This document shows positions 44,502-53,078 of a stretch of 64,000 nt of DNA, in pieces. The translations under genes and the position numbers were made by a program. Origin of the DNA: Anaplasma phagocytophilum str. Webster (GTDB lineage Bacteria; Pseudomonadota; Alphaproteobacteria; Rickettsiales; Anaplasmataceae); NCBI RefSeq assembly GCF_000964685.1, contig NZ_LANS01000001.1, positions 558,001 to 622,000 on the forward strand, given 5' to 3'. The notes beneath the pieces were generated by a model that was given only the letters and a program-made list of their open reading frames with translations, had not been told where the DNA came from and searched no databases. Each line of letters begins with the position of its first letter. The stretch's first letter is position 1.

Positions 44502-44945
44502 ATGCTTTTGTCTCGGGAGCTCCATAGGTGGTTGGAAGCATTTCATGTAATTTCAGTAGTTATGTGGATGGCGGGCATGCTTTATCTTCCTAGGTTGTTT
44601 GTTTACCACGCAAATACGAAACCTGGTTCTGAGACCAGTGCTCTGCTCGCGACTATGGAACGTAGGTTATTGTTCTACATAATGAATCCAGCCATGGCGA
44701 CTGCTATACTTTTAGGGCTTATCCTTGCTGTTACAAGCGATGCTCATTTGTTTGTGTGGTTTAGAATCAAGTCCGTATTGCTGGTCTGTATGATATACAT
44801 GCACTGTCTTTTCGTGAAGTATAGGAAGGATTTCTCGTTGGATATACGGGTGCATTCTAGTTTTTTCTTTCGAGTGCTTAATGAAATAGTCACAGTTTTG
44901 CTCATCGGTATAATAATTATGGCAGTGGTTAAGCCATTTCGTTGA
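44502..44945 (+). CDS. hemJ: protoporphyrinogen oxidase HemJ
   Basis: Integral membrane enzyme of the UPF0093/HemJ family that oxidises protoporphyrinogen IX to protoporphyrin IX in many alphaproteobacteria. The 147 residues have four membrane segments. The N-terminal motif ELHRWLEAFHVISVVMWMAG keeps the conserved histidines and W of the family, followed by MLYLPRLFVYHA. The second motif is ERRLLFYIMNPAMATAI, and the third helix begins WFRIKSVLLVCMIYMHCLFV. It is alone in this region, so its neighbours say nothing about heme synthesis. Confidence 0.93.
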   Translation: MLLSRELHRWLEAFHVISVVMWMAGMLYLPRLFVYHANTKPGSETSALLATMERRLLFYIMNPAMATAILLGLILAVTSDAHLFVWFRIKSVLLVCMIYMHCLFVKYRKDFSLDIRVHSSFFFRVLNEIVTVLLIGIIIMAVVKPFR

Positions 44946-45345
44946 TGCGTACGATGCGTGTCTTAGGTTTGCTGATGACCCTGATAAAGTAACGTGCTAG
45001 GAAGTGTTGAGTCCGGGAGTTATTGGGATTCTACTGTACGCTTGGTGAATACATTGTAAATTTTGTGCTACTGAGGCTTTGTTCCTATGCAAGTTACTAA
45101 GCTTTGTGCATCTTAAGATTACGGTGCTCAGAGTATGTTAGATCTTGTGATGGTCTTGAGGCTTCAACATGTTGGTAGGATTCGGTAAGACATTGTAAAT
45201 TGGCACCGTGTATACTAGGTACTGCGTTGCAATTTCTGCGCTGCTATGGCTAAAGTAGAACAGTATGCCTGCAGTAAAACTGTTTGACTTTTAGCTGCGC
45301 GAAAGCTTAGAATGTACAACATTCTTGTTTCCGGGTTGATGCTTC
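44946..45345. other. gene-free stretch downstream of hemJ
   Basis: About 400 bp with no recognisable frame, tRNA or repeat. Confidence 0.4.
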
Positions 45346-45918
45346 ATGGCGGCTGTTAGTACACCAACATTAGATGAGAAATTTGTTGCGCGTGATTTTT
45401 CCCTTAGGTCTGTAGACGGTAATTTTTACGGGCTAGATGCCCTGAAGGGAGGAGCAGCATTGTTGGTGATGTTCTTGTGCAACCACTGTCCGTATGTAAA
45501 GGCGATTATAAAGCGTCTTGTTGTTGATGTTAAAGAACTCATGGAAAAGCATGATGTCCGGGCTGTCGCGATTATGCCAAATGATACAGTTGCATATCCT
45601 GAGGACTCTTACGACAAGATGGTGAGTTTTGCTGCTGAGCATGGCTTTCCGTTTCACTATCTCATAGATGAAACACAAGACGTGGCTCGTAGCTACGGGG
45701 CCGTGTGTACGCCTGATTTTTTCTGCTTTAATAGAGATTTGCAACTATGTTACCGTGGGCGTTTTGATGATCAAAAGGCCGTAGAGGGGGCATTGGGCGC
45801 TAGTGAGTTGTATGAGGCCGTAAAGTTTATCGCTACTACGGGTGGTGTGCCTGAAAATCAGAAGCCTAGTATTGGGTGTTCCATAAAGTGGCGTTGCGTT
45901 GATGATATTTTAAGTTAG
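45346..45918 (+). CDS. thioredoxin-fold (AhpC/TSA-like) protein
   Basis: A 190-residue thioredoxin-superfamily protein. It has the peroxiredoxin-like order FSLRSVDGNFYGLDALKGG, then ALLVMFLCNHCPYVKAIIKR with a C-N-H-C active-site pair (about residues 45-48), PNDTVAYPEDSYDKMVSFAA, and YGAVCTPDFFCFNRDLQLCYRGRFDD with the cis-proline. This C-x-x-C-P-Y-V-K subfamily is found in many bacteria as a putative redoxin of unknown substrate. There is no signal peptide, so it is probably cytosolic. It starts before and nearly touches the antiporter gene (11 bp), suggesting co-transcription. Confidence 0.85.
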   Translation: MAAVSTPTLDEKFVARDFSLRSVDGNFYGLDALKGGAALLVMFLCNHCPYVKAIIKRLVVDVKELMEKHDVRAVAIMPNDTVAYPEDSYDKMVSFAAEHGFPFHYLIDETQDVARSYGAVCTPDFFCFNRDLQLCYRGRFDDQKAVEGALGASELYEAVKFIATTGGVPENQKPSIGCSIKWRCVDDILS

Positions 45919-45929
45919 TTTGTTCTTCT

Positions 45930-47645
45930 ATGCACCATTCTAGTTATCTGTTGGATGTCATAGTGCTATTAGCTGCTGCGGTAGTGGTGGTGGTGCTGTT
46001 CTGGAAGTTGCGTATCAGTCCTGTGCTTGGATATTTTGTTGCGGGAGCTGCTATTGGTACGCATGGGCTGCAACTAGTTGAATCTTCGTCTATTATCAAT
46101 AGTTTAGCTGAGTTTGGGGTTGTATTTCTTCTATTTTTGATAGGGATAGAGTTAACCTTTGAGCGACTGTCGGCCATGCGAATGCATGTCTTTGGTTTTG
46201 GGACATTGCAGGTAATAGTTACGGCCACGTTGATATGGTGCGTGGCGCGTGGGCTTGGTGTTGATTCCGAGAGCTCTGTGGTTATTGGGGGTGCACTTGC
46301 GCTTTCTTCCACTGCTATTGTGTTGCAGGTATTGCAGGAGAAGGGTATGCAATCCTCGCAGGTTGGTAGATTGTCCATAGCTGTGCTGCTATTGCAAGAC
46401 TTCGCTGTTGTGCCTTTGATAGTGTTGCTACCGTTGCTGGCGGGCGAGTCTAATAGTCTCGTGGGGTCCTTATTTATTGCTTTCCTGAAGGCTGGGGTAG
46501 CACTTGCTCTTATATTTGTTACGGGAAGGCTGTTGTTGAGGCCATTGTTCGGCACTATAGCTGCTATGAAGAGTAATGAGGTATTTATTGCCTCTACGCT
46601 ACTTATAGTGTTGGGAGCTGCTTTCGTTACTGAGAATTTTAATCTCTCTATGGCGCTTGGGGCTTTTGTATCTGGTTTGCTGGTTGCGGAAACGGAGTAC
46701 CGCTACGACGTAGAGCAGGTTGTATTACCATTCAAGAAGTTGCTCTTGGGTCTGTTCTTCATGACTGTGGGCATGTCTATAGATACGGAACTGCTGTTGA
46801 GCAAGCTACCTGTTGTTGCGGCTTTGTCGCTTTCTTTGATGCTATTGAAGTCATTTATTGTTTGCGTCCTGTGTAGATGTTTTCGCTTCTCGTTGTCTGC
46901 GGGTTTACAGGCGGGTCTATTGCTTTCACAGGGTGGTGAGTTTTCTTTCATATTATTTGGGTTGGCTGCCGAAAAGAGCGTGTTGTCACATGATCTCGCG
47001 CAAGTGCTGATGATGGCCACTACGGTTACGATGGCATTTACGCCTCTTCTAGCTACTCTAGGGAATTGGATATCTGGATTTCTGACAAAGAACAAGGTTT
47101 CTTACACTTCTTCGGCGCTGGTGTTAGATACTAGCGATTTAGATCAGCACGTGATAGTGGTTGGATTTGGTAGGGTAGGTCGCCTTGTAGCTAAGGTTTT
47201 GATGGCAGAACATGTTAACTATATAGCCTCTGATATTCAGCCAAGTGTTGTTACTGAGGGGAGGAAGGAGGGGTTTCCTGTATACTTAGGAGATCTCACG
47301 AAGTTAGAGGTGCTTACCGCTATGGGGGCTTCTCGTGCTACTGCGATTGCTATTGCGATAAATAATGAGGTCACGGCGAAGAAGGTGATAGCGCTTGTTG
47401 CTAAAAACTTCCCTGATACGATAATTGCGGTGCGTATACCGGATTTAAGTAATGCTGACATGTATAAAAAGCTGGGGGCTCATTATTTGATTCCTGAAAC
47501 CTATGAAGCAGGTTTGCAGCTGGGTGGTATAGCTCTTAGTATCAGTGGGTTCAGTGATAACGCGATTTTATCTTTGCAGAATGCTTTTCGTATGGAAGAT
47601 TATCAGCGTCCGGTGAAAAAAGAAAGCTCGGATGACGTCCGATAG
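45930..47645 (+). CDS. Kef-type CPA2 cation/proton antiporter
   Basis: A 571-residue inner-membrane protein of the monovalent cation:proton antiporter-2 family. The first ~390 residues form about 12 membrane helices with family blocks SPVLGYFVAGAAIGTHGL, LAEFGVVFLLFLIGIELTFE, SSTAIVLQVLQEKGM, and LGAFVSGLLVAETEYRYDVE. A C-terminal RCK/TrkA-N domain begins HVIVVGFGRVGRLVAKVLM (about 405-425), with a glycine-rich nucleotide site, and contains GDLTKLEVLTAMGASRATAI. It is likely a KefB/KefC-like K+ efflux system, though glutathione gating and the substrate are inferred from the family. Confidence 0.93.
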   Translation: MHHSSYLLDVIVLLAAAVVVVVLFWKLRISPVLGYFVAGAAIGTHGLQLVESSSIINSLAEFGVVFLLFLIGIELTFERLSAMRMHVFGFGTLQVIVTATLIWCVARGLGVDSESSVVIGGALALSSTAIVLQVLQEKGMQSSQVGRLSIAVLLLQDFAVVPLIVLLPLLAGESNSLVGSLFIAFLKAGVALALIFVTGRLLLRPLFGTIAAMKSNEVFIASTLLIVLGAAFVTENFNLSMALGAFVSGLLVAETEYRYDVEQVVLPFKKLLLGLFFMTVGMSIDTELLLSKLPVVAALSLSLMLLKSFIVCVLCRCFRFSLSAGLQAGLLLSQGGEFSFILFGLAAEKSVLSHDLAQVLMMATTVTMAFTPLLATLGNWISGFLTKNKVSYTSSALVLDTSDLDQHVIVVGFGRVGRLVAKVLMAEHVNYIASDIQPSVVTEGRKEGFPVYLGDLTKLEVLTAMGASRATAIAIAINNEVTAKKVIALVAKNFPDTIIAVRIPDLSNADMYKKLGAHYLIPETYEAGLQLGGIALSISGFSDNAILSLQNAFRMEDYQRPVKKESSDDVR

Positions 47646-47779
47646 ATATGCCTTCTGCTATACACTAGGGGCAAGCATTGCTATTAATTTAGTTTTGGTG
47701 CTTAGGTAATGTCTGTACTGTAGGGAAGCGTTTGTACAGCGTTGTATTTTGATTGCACTTCCCCTAGGAAGAGGTGTTG

Positions 47780-48535
47780 GTGTCCTTTTGCAGTTTTGTG
47801 AAGCGCTGCTACTGCCGTGTAGGCTGTATATTGAGAACTACTGCTCAGAAGTTTATTGAGGTTTTTTTTCCGCGTTCTTGTGTGAATTGTGGAATTTACA
47901 CAGTAAGGGATGCGGCATTATGCGTTTCCTGTATAAACAATATAAAATTTTTACAGGGCTATTTCTGTATAAAATGTGGGAAGAATTTAGAACAAAACGC
48001 CGGCGTATGCGTAAGATGCACAGCATTTAATTCACATCTTTCAGCACTGGAGTCTGTGTTTGAGTACGATAATACAAGTAAGCACATGGTTTTACAGTTC
48101 AAATTTTATGGTGATATATCAAACATTAAAACTTACGCGGGTTGGATGTTTGAAAAGGGAAAGGAGTTGCTTGCAAGAGCAGAGCTAATAGTCCCGGTTC
48201 CTATGCATTGTATGCGGTTACGGCGACGCAAGTACAATCAATCTGTGTTATTGGCACGGGCTTTGAGTAAACTTTGCGGAATCCCGTTGGAAGTTTTTAC
48301 ACTGAAAAAAGCAAAAAATACTACTCCTCAGAGTTATTTATCGGCTTCAAAGCGGTCAAAGAATGTTTGGAACTCTTTTAAAGTGACAAATTCCGTGCTT
48401 TTTAGAGGCAAAGTGGTTGTACTTATAGATGACGTTGTAACTACAGGGGCATCACTTCAAGAATGTGCGCGAGTCCTTAAGAACTCCGGGGCTAAAGAAG
48501 TTCTTGGCCTCACTCTTGCTAGAACGATGTCATAA
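47780..48535 (+). CDS. comF: ComF family phosphoribosyltransferase-like protein
   Basis: The frame opens at GTG 47774; I prefer GTG 47780 because AGGAAGAGG lies 5-8 bp before it (251 residues). The N-terminal part has a zinc-finger-like cysteine cluster: CVNCGIYT, CVSC, YFCIKCGK and CVRC within about 80 residues. The C-terminal half is a PRTase-like fold with IVPVPMHCMRLRRRKYNQSV and the VVLIDDVVTTGASLQECARV loop. ComF family proteins assist DNA uptake and processing of incoming DNA in competent bacteria; in an obligate intracellular organism the role is unclear. A degenerate piece of its 3' end lies at 48707. Confidence 0.9.
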   Translation: MSFCSFVKRCYCRVGCILRTTAQKFIEVFFPRSCVNCGIYTVRDAALCVSCINNIKFLQGYFCIKCGKNLEQNAGVCVRCTAFNSHLSALESVFEYDNTSKHMVLQFKFYGDISNIKTYAGWMFEKGKELLARAELIVPVPMHCMRLRRRKYNQSVLLARALSKLCGIPLEVFTLKKAKNTTPQSYLSASKRSKNVWNSFKVTNSVLFRGKVVVLIDDVVTTGASLQECARVLKNSGAKEVLGLTLARTMS

Positions 48536-48706
48536 ATAATAAATAAAAGAGAAAACGCCTGTAGTTATTTAATAGTCTTCGTTTCCGTTCCGCAGATAGA
48601 TGTTTTGACTTCCAACTCTGTGGATCGTAAGTCATTTTTTGATCCATAAGAATGTACTATTTCAGTGATGTATAAAAATTTGTGGCGCAATGGGCGTTTT
48701 CACCTA

Positions 48707-48783
48707 GGAGCGTCTCTTCAAGAGTGTGCTAGAGTCCTTAAAATTCTGAGGAGAAAGTGATTCTTTTAGCTTCAAGAGCGTTG
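48707..48783 (+). pseudogene. remnant of the comF 3' end
   Basis: GGAGCGTCTCTTCAAGAGTG followed by TGCTAGAGTCCTTAAAATTC resembles the comF sequence at 48450-48490 (GGGGCATCACTTCAAGAATG, then TGCGCGAGTCCTTAAGAACTC). The similarity continues weakly to about 48783. It is a ~75-bp decayed duplicate 250 bp downstream of its source. Confidence 0.7.
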
Positions 48784-48927
48784 ACATTGATACGTAGAAA
48801 TCTGTGTGTCATATACAAGACGTTTGTCTATCTCAAAAATATACCTTTTAGTGCTTTTAGTATTGTTATATCCTGAACAATGCCCTAGTAATGAGTGTGG
48901 GGTTTGAAGTTTTGAGAGGAGTTCGAG

Positions 48928-49563
48928 ATGGATCATGAAGACATGATAAAGGTAGATGCCTCCGTTCGTGAGAGGTGTGGTACAGGGAGTGCCCGCGCTT
49001 TACGTGCAAGGGGACTAATACCTGCCGTGATATATGGGAAAAACCGTGACCCTATAAATATCTCTTTATCGCAAGTAGATTTTTTGAAGAAGTGTCGCAC
49101 GTTTCCTATTTTTTCCAAGCTGATAGAGCTTTGTATTGGCGAGAAAAAAGAGTACGTAATTACTAAAGATATACAAAAGCATCCGGTAAGTGGTGCAATA
49201 GCGCATGTTGACTTCCAGTTTGTAGATCAAGATGCGGAAATGAAAATGGAAGTACCACTAGTGTTTTTGAATGAACAAAAATGCGTAGGGGTGAAGCGTG
49301 GTGGTGTAATAAACATACTCCATAGGTCATTGATAATTCGTTGTTCACCGCATCATATCCCAAAAAGTCTGGAAGTGGATTTGATAGATGTGGCAATTGG
49401 GCACTCTTTGCACGTAAGTGATTTAAAGCTGCCTAGCACCATTAACGTTGTCATGAAAGAGGAAGACCCAGTAATTGCTACTGTTGTTGCTTCTGGTGGG
49501 GGAATTTCTGAAGATGCAGAGGAAGCTGCTCCTGCTAGTGATATCCCAGAGGCAGGTAAGTAG
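48928..49563 (+). CDS. rplY: 50S ribosomal protein L25/Ctc
   Basis: Ribosomal 5S-RNA-binding protein of the long (Ctc) type, 211 residues. The N-terminal L25 domain has the RERCGTGSARALRARGLIPA start, VIYGKNRDPINISL, and KDIQKHPVSGAIAHVDFQFV. The second domain has VPLVFLNEQKCVGVKRGGVI, then HHIPKSLEVDLIDVAIGHSL, and DVSDLKLP-like HVSDLKLPSTINV. The C-terminal tail is acidic. It is followed 9 bp later by pth, the usual rplY-pth operon. GAGAGGAG lies before the ATG. A decayed copy of its middle is at 61360-61674. Confidence 0.96.
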   Translation: MDHEDMIKVDASVRERCGTGSARALRARGLIPAVIYGKNRDPINISLSQVDFLKKCRTFPIFSKLIELCIGEKKEYVITKDIQKHPVSGAIAHVDFQFVDQDAEMKMEVPLVFLNEQKCVGVKRGGVINILHRSLIIRCSPHHIPKSLEVDLIDVAIGHSLHVSDLKLPSTINVVMKEEDPVIATVVASGGGISEDAEEAAPASDIPEAGK

Positions 49564-49572
49564 TATTCAACT

Positions 49573-50124
49573 GTGTTGCTTTTAGTCGGATTAGGCAATC
49601 CGGGGAAGCGGTATGCTGAGACGCGTCACAATGTTGGTTTTATGATCATTGATGCTGTGGCGCGTGGCTTTTTCTTTCCCGAATTTTGTAGTAAGCACGA
49701 TGCTTTGGTATCTATTGGGAACATTGGTACCCACCGTGTGATGTTGATGAAGCCGCTTTTATACATGAATAGGTCTGGCACTTCGGTGTTGAGTTGTACT
49801 AGCATGCACAAAATAGCGCCGGAACATATCACGGTGTTTCATGATGATGTAGAATTGCAGCCAGGAACGATAAGAGTAAAGCTTGGTGGAGGAAGTGGAG
49901 GACACAATGGTCTTCGTTCTATCGATTCCGCGATAGGTAAGGCATATTGGAGAGTCAGATTTGGGGTTGGACGGGCAGAACTCTGTAATTTGTCGGATTA
50001 TGTGTTGTCAGATTTTGAAAATATTGCTCAAGTTACCGACCTAGTAAACAGTGTAGCAGCGAATTTACAGATGCTCTTGGACGGAAATGCCGCAGGGTTC
50101 GTATCAAAAGTCACCTCAGTGTAG
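49573..50124 (+). CDS. pth: peptidyl-tRNA hydrolase
   Basis: Releases tRNA from peptidyl-tRNA that drops off ribosomes. The 183 residues are typical. The active-site N-terminus is [20 protein letters not shown], with the catalytic His in R-H-N. Then come [26 protein letters not shown] with the conserved Asp, and [20 protein letters not shown]. The start codon is GTG 49573. It lies in an operon with rplY. A damaged partial tandem duplicate follows at 50168. Confidence 0.97.
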   Translation: MLLLVGLGNPGKRYAETRHNVGFMIIDAVARGFFFPEFCSKHDALVSIGNIGTHRVMLMKPLLYMNRSGTSVLSCTSMHKIAPEHITVFHDDVELQPGTIRVKLGGGSGGHNGLRSIDSAIGKAYWRVRFGVGRAELCNLSDYVLSDFENIAQVTDLVNSVAANLQMLLDGNAAGFVSKVTSV

Positions 50125-50167
50125 TATACGCGAGCATTTTTCGCATATATCATCCTAGCATTTTGCT

Positions 50168-50359
50168 GTTGAGTTGTGCTAGCATGCAAAAACTGGAACG
50201 CATAACGGTGTTTCATGATGATATGGAATTGCATTCAGGCACCATAGAGTAAATCTTGGTAGAGGACACAATGGTCTTCGTTCTGTTGGTTCAGCGATAG
50301 GTCAGTCCTACTGGAGAGTCAGATTTGGTGTTGGACGGGCTGAGCTGTGTAATTTGTCT
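50168..50359 (+). pseudogene. remnant of the middle of pth
   Basis: Collinear with pth 49788-49995: GTTGAGTTGT.CTAGCATGCA, ACGGTGTTTCATGATGAT, GAGGACACAATGGTCTTCG, and GGAGAGTCAGATTTGG.GTTG. Deletions and stop codons (for example CATAGAGTAA) break the frame. The 5' and 3' ends of pth are absent. A local partial duplication in decay. Confidence 0.85.
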
Positions 50360-50466
50360 ACCAATGCGAGTATTGTTATGCACACTTGAGGCCAATAATG
50401 CAATTATTACTAGAGGGAACTATTCCTAAATGTTAAAATGCTTAATGGTAGAGTTTGGGGAGGCGC

Positions 50467-51873
50467 ATGCCGTTTGCCAGTATATATGAGGAATGCGGAA
50501 TATTTGCCGTGCAAAATCACAGCAATGCTGTGCACAAGTGCCTGTTGGGTTTGCACGCACTGCAGCATCGTGGTCAGGAGTCATTTGGTATTGCAGCGTC
50601 AACACCGGGCATTTCGGAGCTGGTTTCGTTTTATAGTGGAGGCTGCGTTAGCAACATATTTTCTAACCCCGAGGTTCATACTCTTACCGGAAGGATGGCG
50701 ATTGGACATGTAAGATATTCCACAAGTGGGGGTCTAACAGCTTCAGGAGCGCAGCCTTTTATTGTGCAAGGGAGGTTCGGGCCGCTTGCCGTGGCACACA
50801 ATGGCAATTTGACAAATGCCCGAAGTTTGAGGGAAGAACTCATAGACAAGGGCTGTCAATTTACCTCCGAAATAGATACAGAGGTTGTTGCTCATTTAGC
50901 GGTAGTAGACGAAGCAGAAACTTTTGTGGATTGTGTGATCAATGCACTAAAAAGGACAAAGGGAGCCTACTCGTTTGTTATAATGGTACGTGACACACTT
51001 ATAGGCGCGCGAGATCCTGCGGGGATCAGACCGTTGGTATTAGGAATGGTAGAAGGTTCGTACGTCTTAGCTTCGGAGACCTGTGCTTTAGACATTGTAG
51101 GAGCAACATTTGTACGTGATATTAAGCCAGGTGAACTAGTAGTTATAGATAAGTCAAATAATATAACTAGTTTGTTTCCGTTTAAGCCTCTGAAGTATAG
51201 TTTCTGCATTTTTGAGTACGTATATTTTGCGCGTCCTGATAGTGTGGTAGAGAGCAAACCTGTGTATGAAACACGTAAAAACATTGGTGCGATGCTTGCT
51301 ACAGAAAGCCCTCCTCCAAGTGATGTAGACATGGTAGTGCCGGTACCGGATTCTGGCATTCCGGCGGCTATGGGTTATGCAACAAAATCAGGAGTGCCAT
51401 TTGAGTTCGGCATAGTAAGGAACCGTTACGTAGGGCGCACGTTCATACAGCCAACGGATAAAGCAAGGAAGCTTGGTGTTGAGCTAAAACACAATGCAAA
51501 CTCGGCAATTTTAAAAGGGAAGAGCATAGTATTGGTGGATGACAGCATAGTACGTGGCACAACACTGCGTGAAGTTATAGTTTTACTTAGAAAAGCCGGT
51601 ACCAAAAATATACATCTTAGGATATCGAGCCCTCCTACAGTGTACTCATGTTTCTATGGGATAGATACTCCACATAGGTCAAGTTTGGTAGCTAATAACA
51701 TGTCTATAGCAGATCTAGTGAAGATGCTAGATTGCGACAGTCTCTCATTCATCAGCATAGACGGGCTATATAAAGCCATAAGGGGCGCAAAGCGAGACAG
51801 TGACAATCCTCAGTACTGTGATGCATGCTTCACCGGGTATTACCCCGTGGGTGAAATGGAGTGTAATAGCTAA
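50467..51873 (+). CDS. purF: amidophosphoribosyltransferase
   Basis: First step of de novo purine synthesis: makes phosphoribosylamine from PRPP and glutamine. I start it at ATG 50467, preceded by GGGGAGG, giving 468 residues; an open extension to TTG 50455 is less likely. The N-terminal nucleophile after a short propeptide is Cys10 in EECGIFAV, then GLHALQHRGQESFGIA and VGHVRYSTSG-like IGHVRYSTSGG. The PRPP loop is IVLVDDSIVRGTTLREV. C-terminal cysteines (VYSCFYGID and YCDACFTGYYP) fit the iron-sulfur type of PurF. Anaplasma retains purine synthesis, unlike Rickettsia. Confidence 0.97.
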   Translation: MPFASIYEECGIFAVQNHSNAVHKCLLGLHALQHRGQESFGIAASTPGISELVSFYSGGCVSNIFSNPEVHTLTGRMAIGHVRYSTSGGLTASGAQPFIVQGRFGPLAVAHNGNLTNARSLREELIDKGCQFTSEIDTEVVAHLAVVDEAETFVDCVINALKRTKGAYSFVIMVRDTLIGARDPAGIRPLVLGMVEGSYVLASETCALDIVGATFVRDIKPGELVVIDKSNNITSLFPFKPLKYSFCIFEYVYFARPDSVVESKPVYETRKNIGAMLATESPPPSDVDMVVPVPDSGIPAAMGYATKSGVPFEFGIVRNRYVGRTFIQPTDKARKLGVELKHNANSAILKGKSIVLVDDSIVRGTTLREVIVLLRKAGTKNIHLRISSPPTVYSCFYGIDTPHRSSLVANNMSIADLVKMLDCDSLSFISIDGLYKAIRGAKRDSDNPQYCDACFTGYYPVGEMECNS

Positions 51874-51963
51874 TCATACCGTACAGGAGCGATTGTTCGT
51901 GCATGTTCTACTGTAGGTGCGGTTTTAATAAACAGGCTGGATACATGGGTATTGCGCTTGTGT

Positions 51964-52905
51964 TTAATTAGATGCCTTCTCGTAAATCTTCAGGTATTCA
52001 GGAACGATTTCTTCTATAGTTGTCTTTCCTTTTCTCACATTGTTGGAATCTGGCAAAATAATATCATACTTCATCAGCTCAATCTGGTCTCTTGTCACTA
52101 TTGGTTCGGACGATCCTGTTGCTGGTTGCAAGATAAAAGACACGATCTTTATTTCACAGATATAAGCTATAAATTTGGCCATTTTGCTTGGAATAGATAG
52201 CATCGGCTTCTTCCTTCCCGTCGCTACAAGAACAAACTTTATCAGGTCCTTCAAAGAATATACTGTAGGGCCAGCAACTTCATATGTTCCAGATGATGCC
52301 TGATTCACTATCAAGTCCATAGCAACGTTGACAACATCATCGACATGTACGGGTTGTAGTAAATTTTTTCCTCCACCGAACAACGGCATAAATGGAGCTA
52401 CTCTTGCTAGGTTAGCAAACTTATTGAAGAAATTGTCACCGTCTCCGAATACTAAATTAGGCCTTAGTATTACCGCGTCTTCGCATACATCTCTGATGCG
52501 CTTCTCCCCCTCTAACTTGCTTTGTGCATATGAGGATGTTTTTGCTATATCTGCTCCCATGGCTGAAAAATGTACAAACATTTTCCCGTGCTTCGTCGCG
52601 AGTTTTGCTATATTGCTGGGAAAAGTTACGTGTAGATACTGCAACACAGCGCCTCTAGGATCACTGATTGTACCTACAAGATTTACTATCACATCGCAAT
52701 CAGCTATGAGCTTTTGTATCAAGGCAGCATCTGAAAGTTTACCACATACGATGTCAACTTGCCCTAACCTTCCAAAAAGTTTTAGCCGTGCAGCTTTTTC
52801 ATGATTACGTGTGTAGACAGTAACAGAGTATTTGCGAGCTACTAGTTCGCATACCAAATATCTGCCTATAAATCCACTGCCTCCAAACACCAAAACTTTT
52901 TTCAT
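51964..52905 (-). CDS. NAD(P)-binding epimerase-like protein (NDUFA9-like)
   Basis: A 313-residue short-chain (atypical, NmrA/NDUFA9-like) protein. The N-terminus is the Rossmann motif KVLVFGGSGFIGRYLVCEL (3-21). Next comes DVIVNLVGTISDPRG, and FVHFSAMGADIAKTSSYAQSK with a Y-x-x-x-K pair. Then the EDAVILRPNLVFGDGDNFFN block and MPLFGGGKNLLQPVHVDDVV. These match the family of the mitochondrial complex I 39-kDa subunit and its alphaproteobacterial relatives. Whether this bacterial form associates with complex I is not shown. It is a single-gene unit, converging with purF. Confidence 0.85.
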   Translation of the reverse strand: MKKVLVFGGSGFIGRYLVCELVARKYSVTVYTRNHEKAARLKLFGRLGQVDIVCGKLSDAALIQKLIADCDVIVNLVGTISDPRGAVLQYLHVTFPSNIAKLATKHGKMFVHFSAMGADIAKTSSYAQSKLEGEKRIRDVCEDAVILRPNLVFGDGDNFFNKFANLARVAPFMPLFGGGKNLLQPVHVDDVVNVAMDLIVNQASSGTYEVAGPTVYSLKDLIKFVLVATGRKKPMLSIPSKMAKFIAYICEIKIVSFILQPATGSSEPIVTRDQIELMKYDIILPDSNNVRKGKTTIEEIVPEYLKIYEKASN

Positions 52906-53078
52906 GATGGCCTCCGCGACCCCTTAGTGAACTTTACATTATTCACACTTTTACATGCTGCGCAATCCCAAGTATGGTACCAAACCTCTTTACAGTTTAG
53001 ATCTCGAAAAAAGACATGATTTTTATCGTAAAATACCTATGTGTATCATACAAAACTCCACTGCAACTGGGTGAAAAA

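Noticed and set aside
45944-46555. 203-codon minus-strand frame inside the Kef-type gene
   Set aside because: Antisense shadow; composition mirrors the membrane protein on the other strand.
52328-52804. 158-codon plus-strand frame inside the NDUFA9-like gene
   Set aside because: Antisense to a gene with clear Rossmann motifs.
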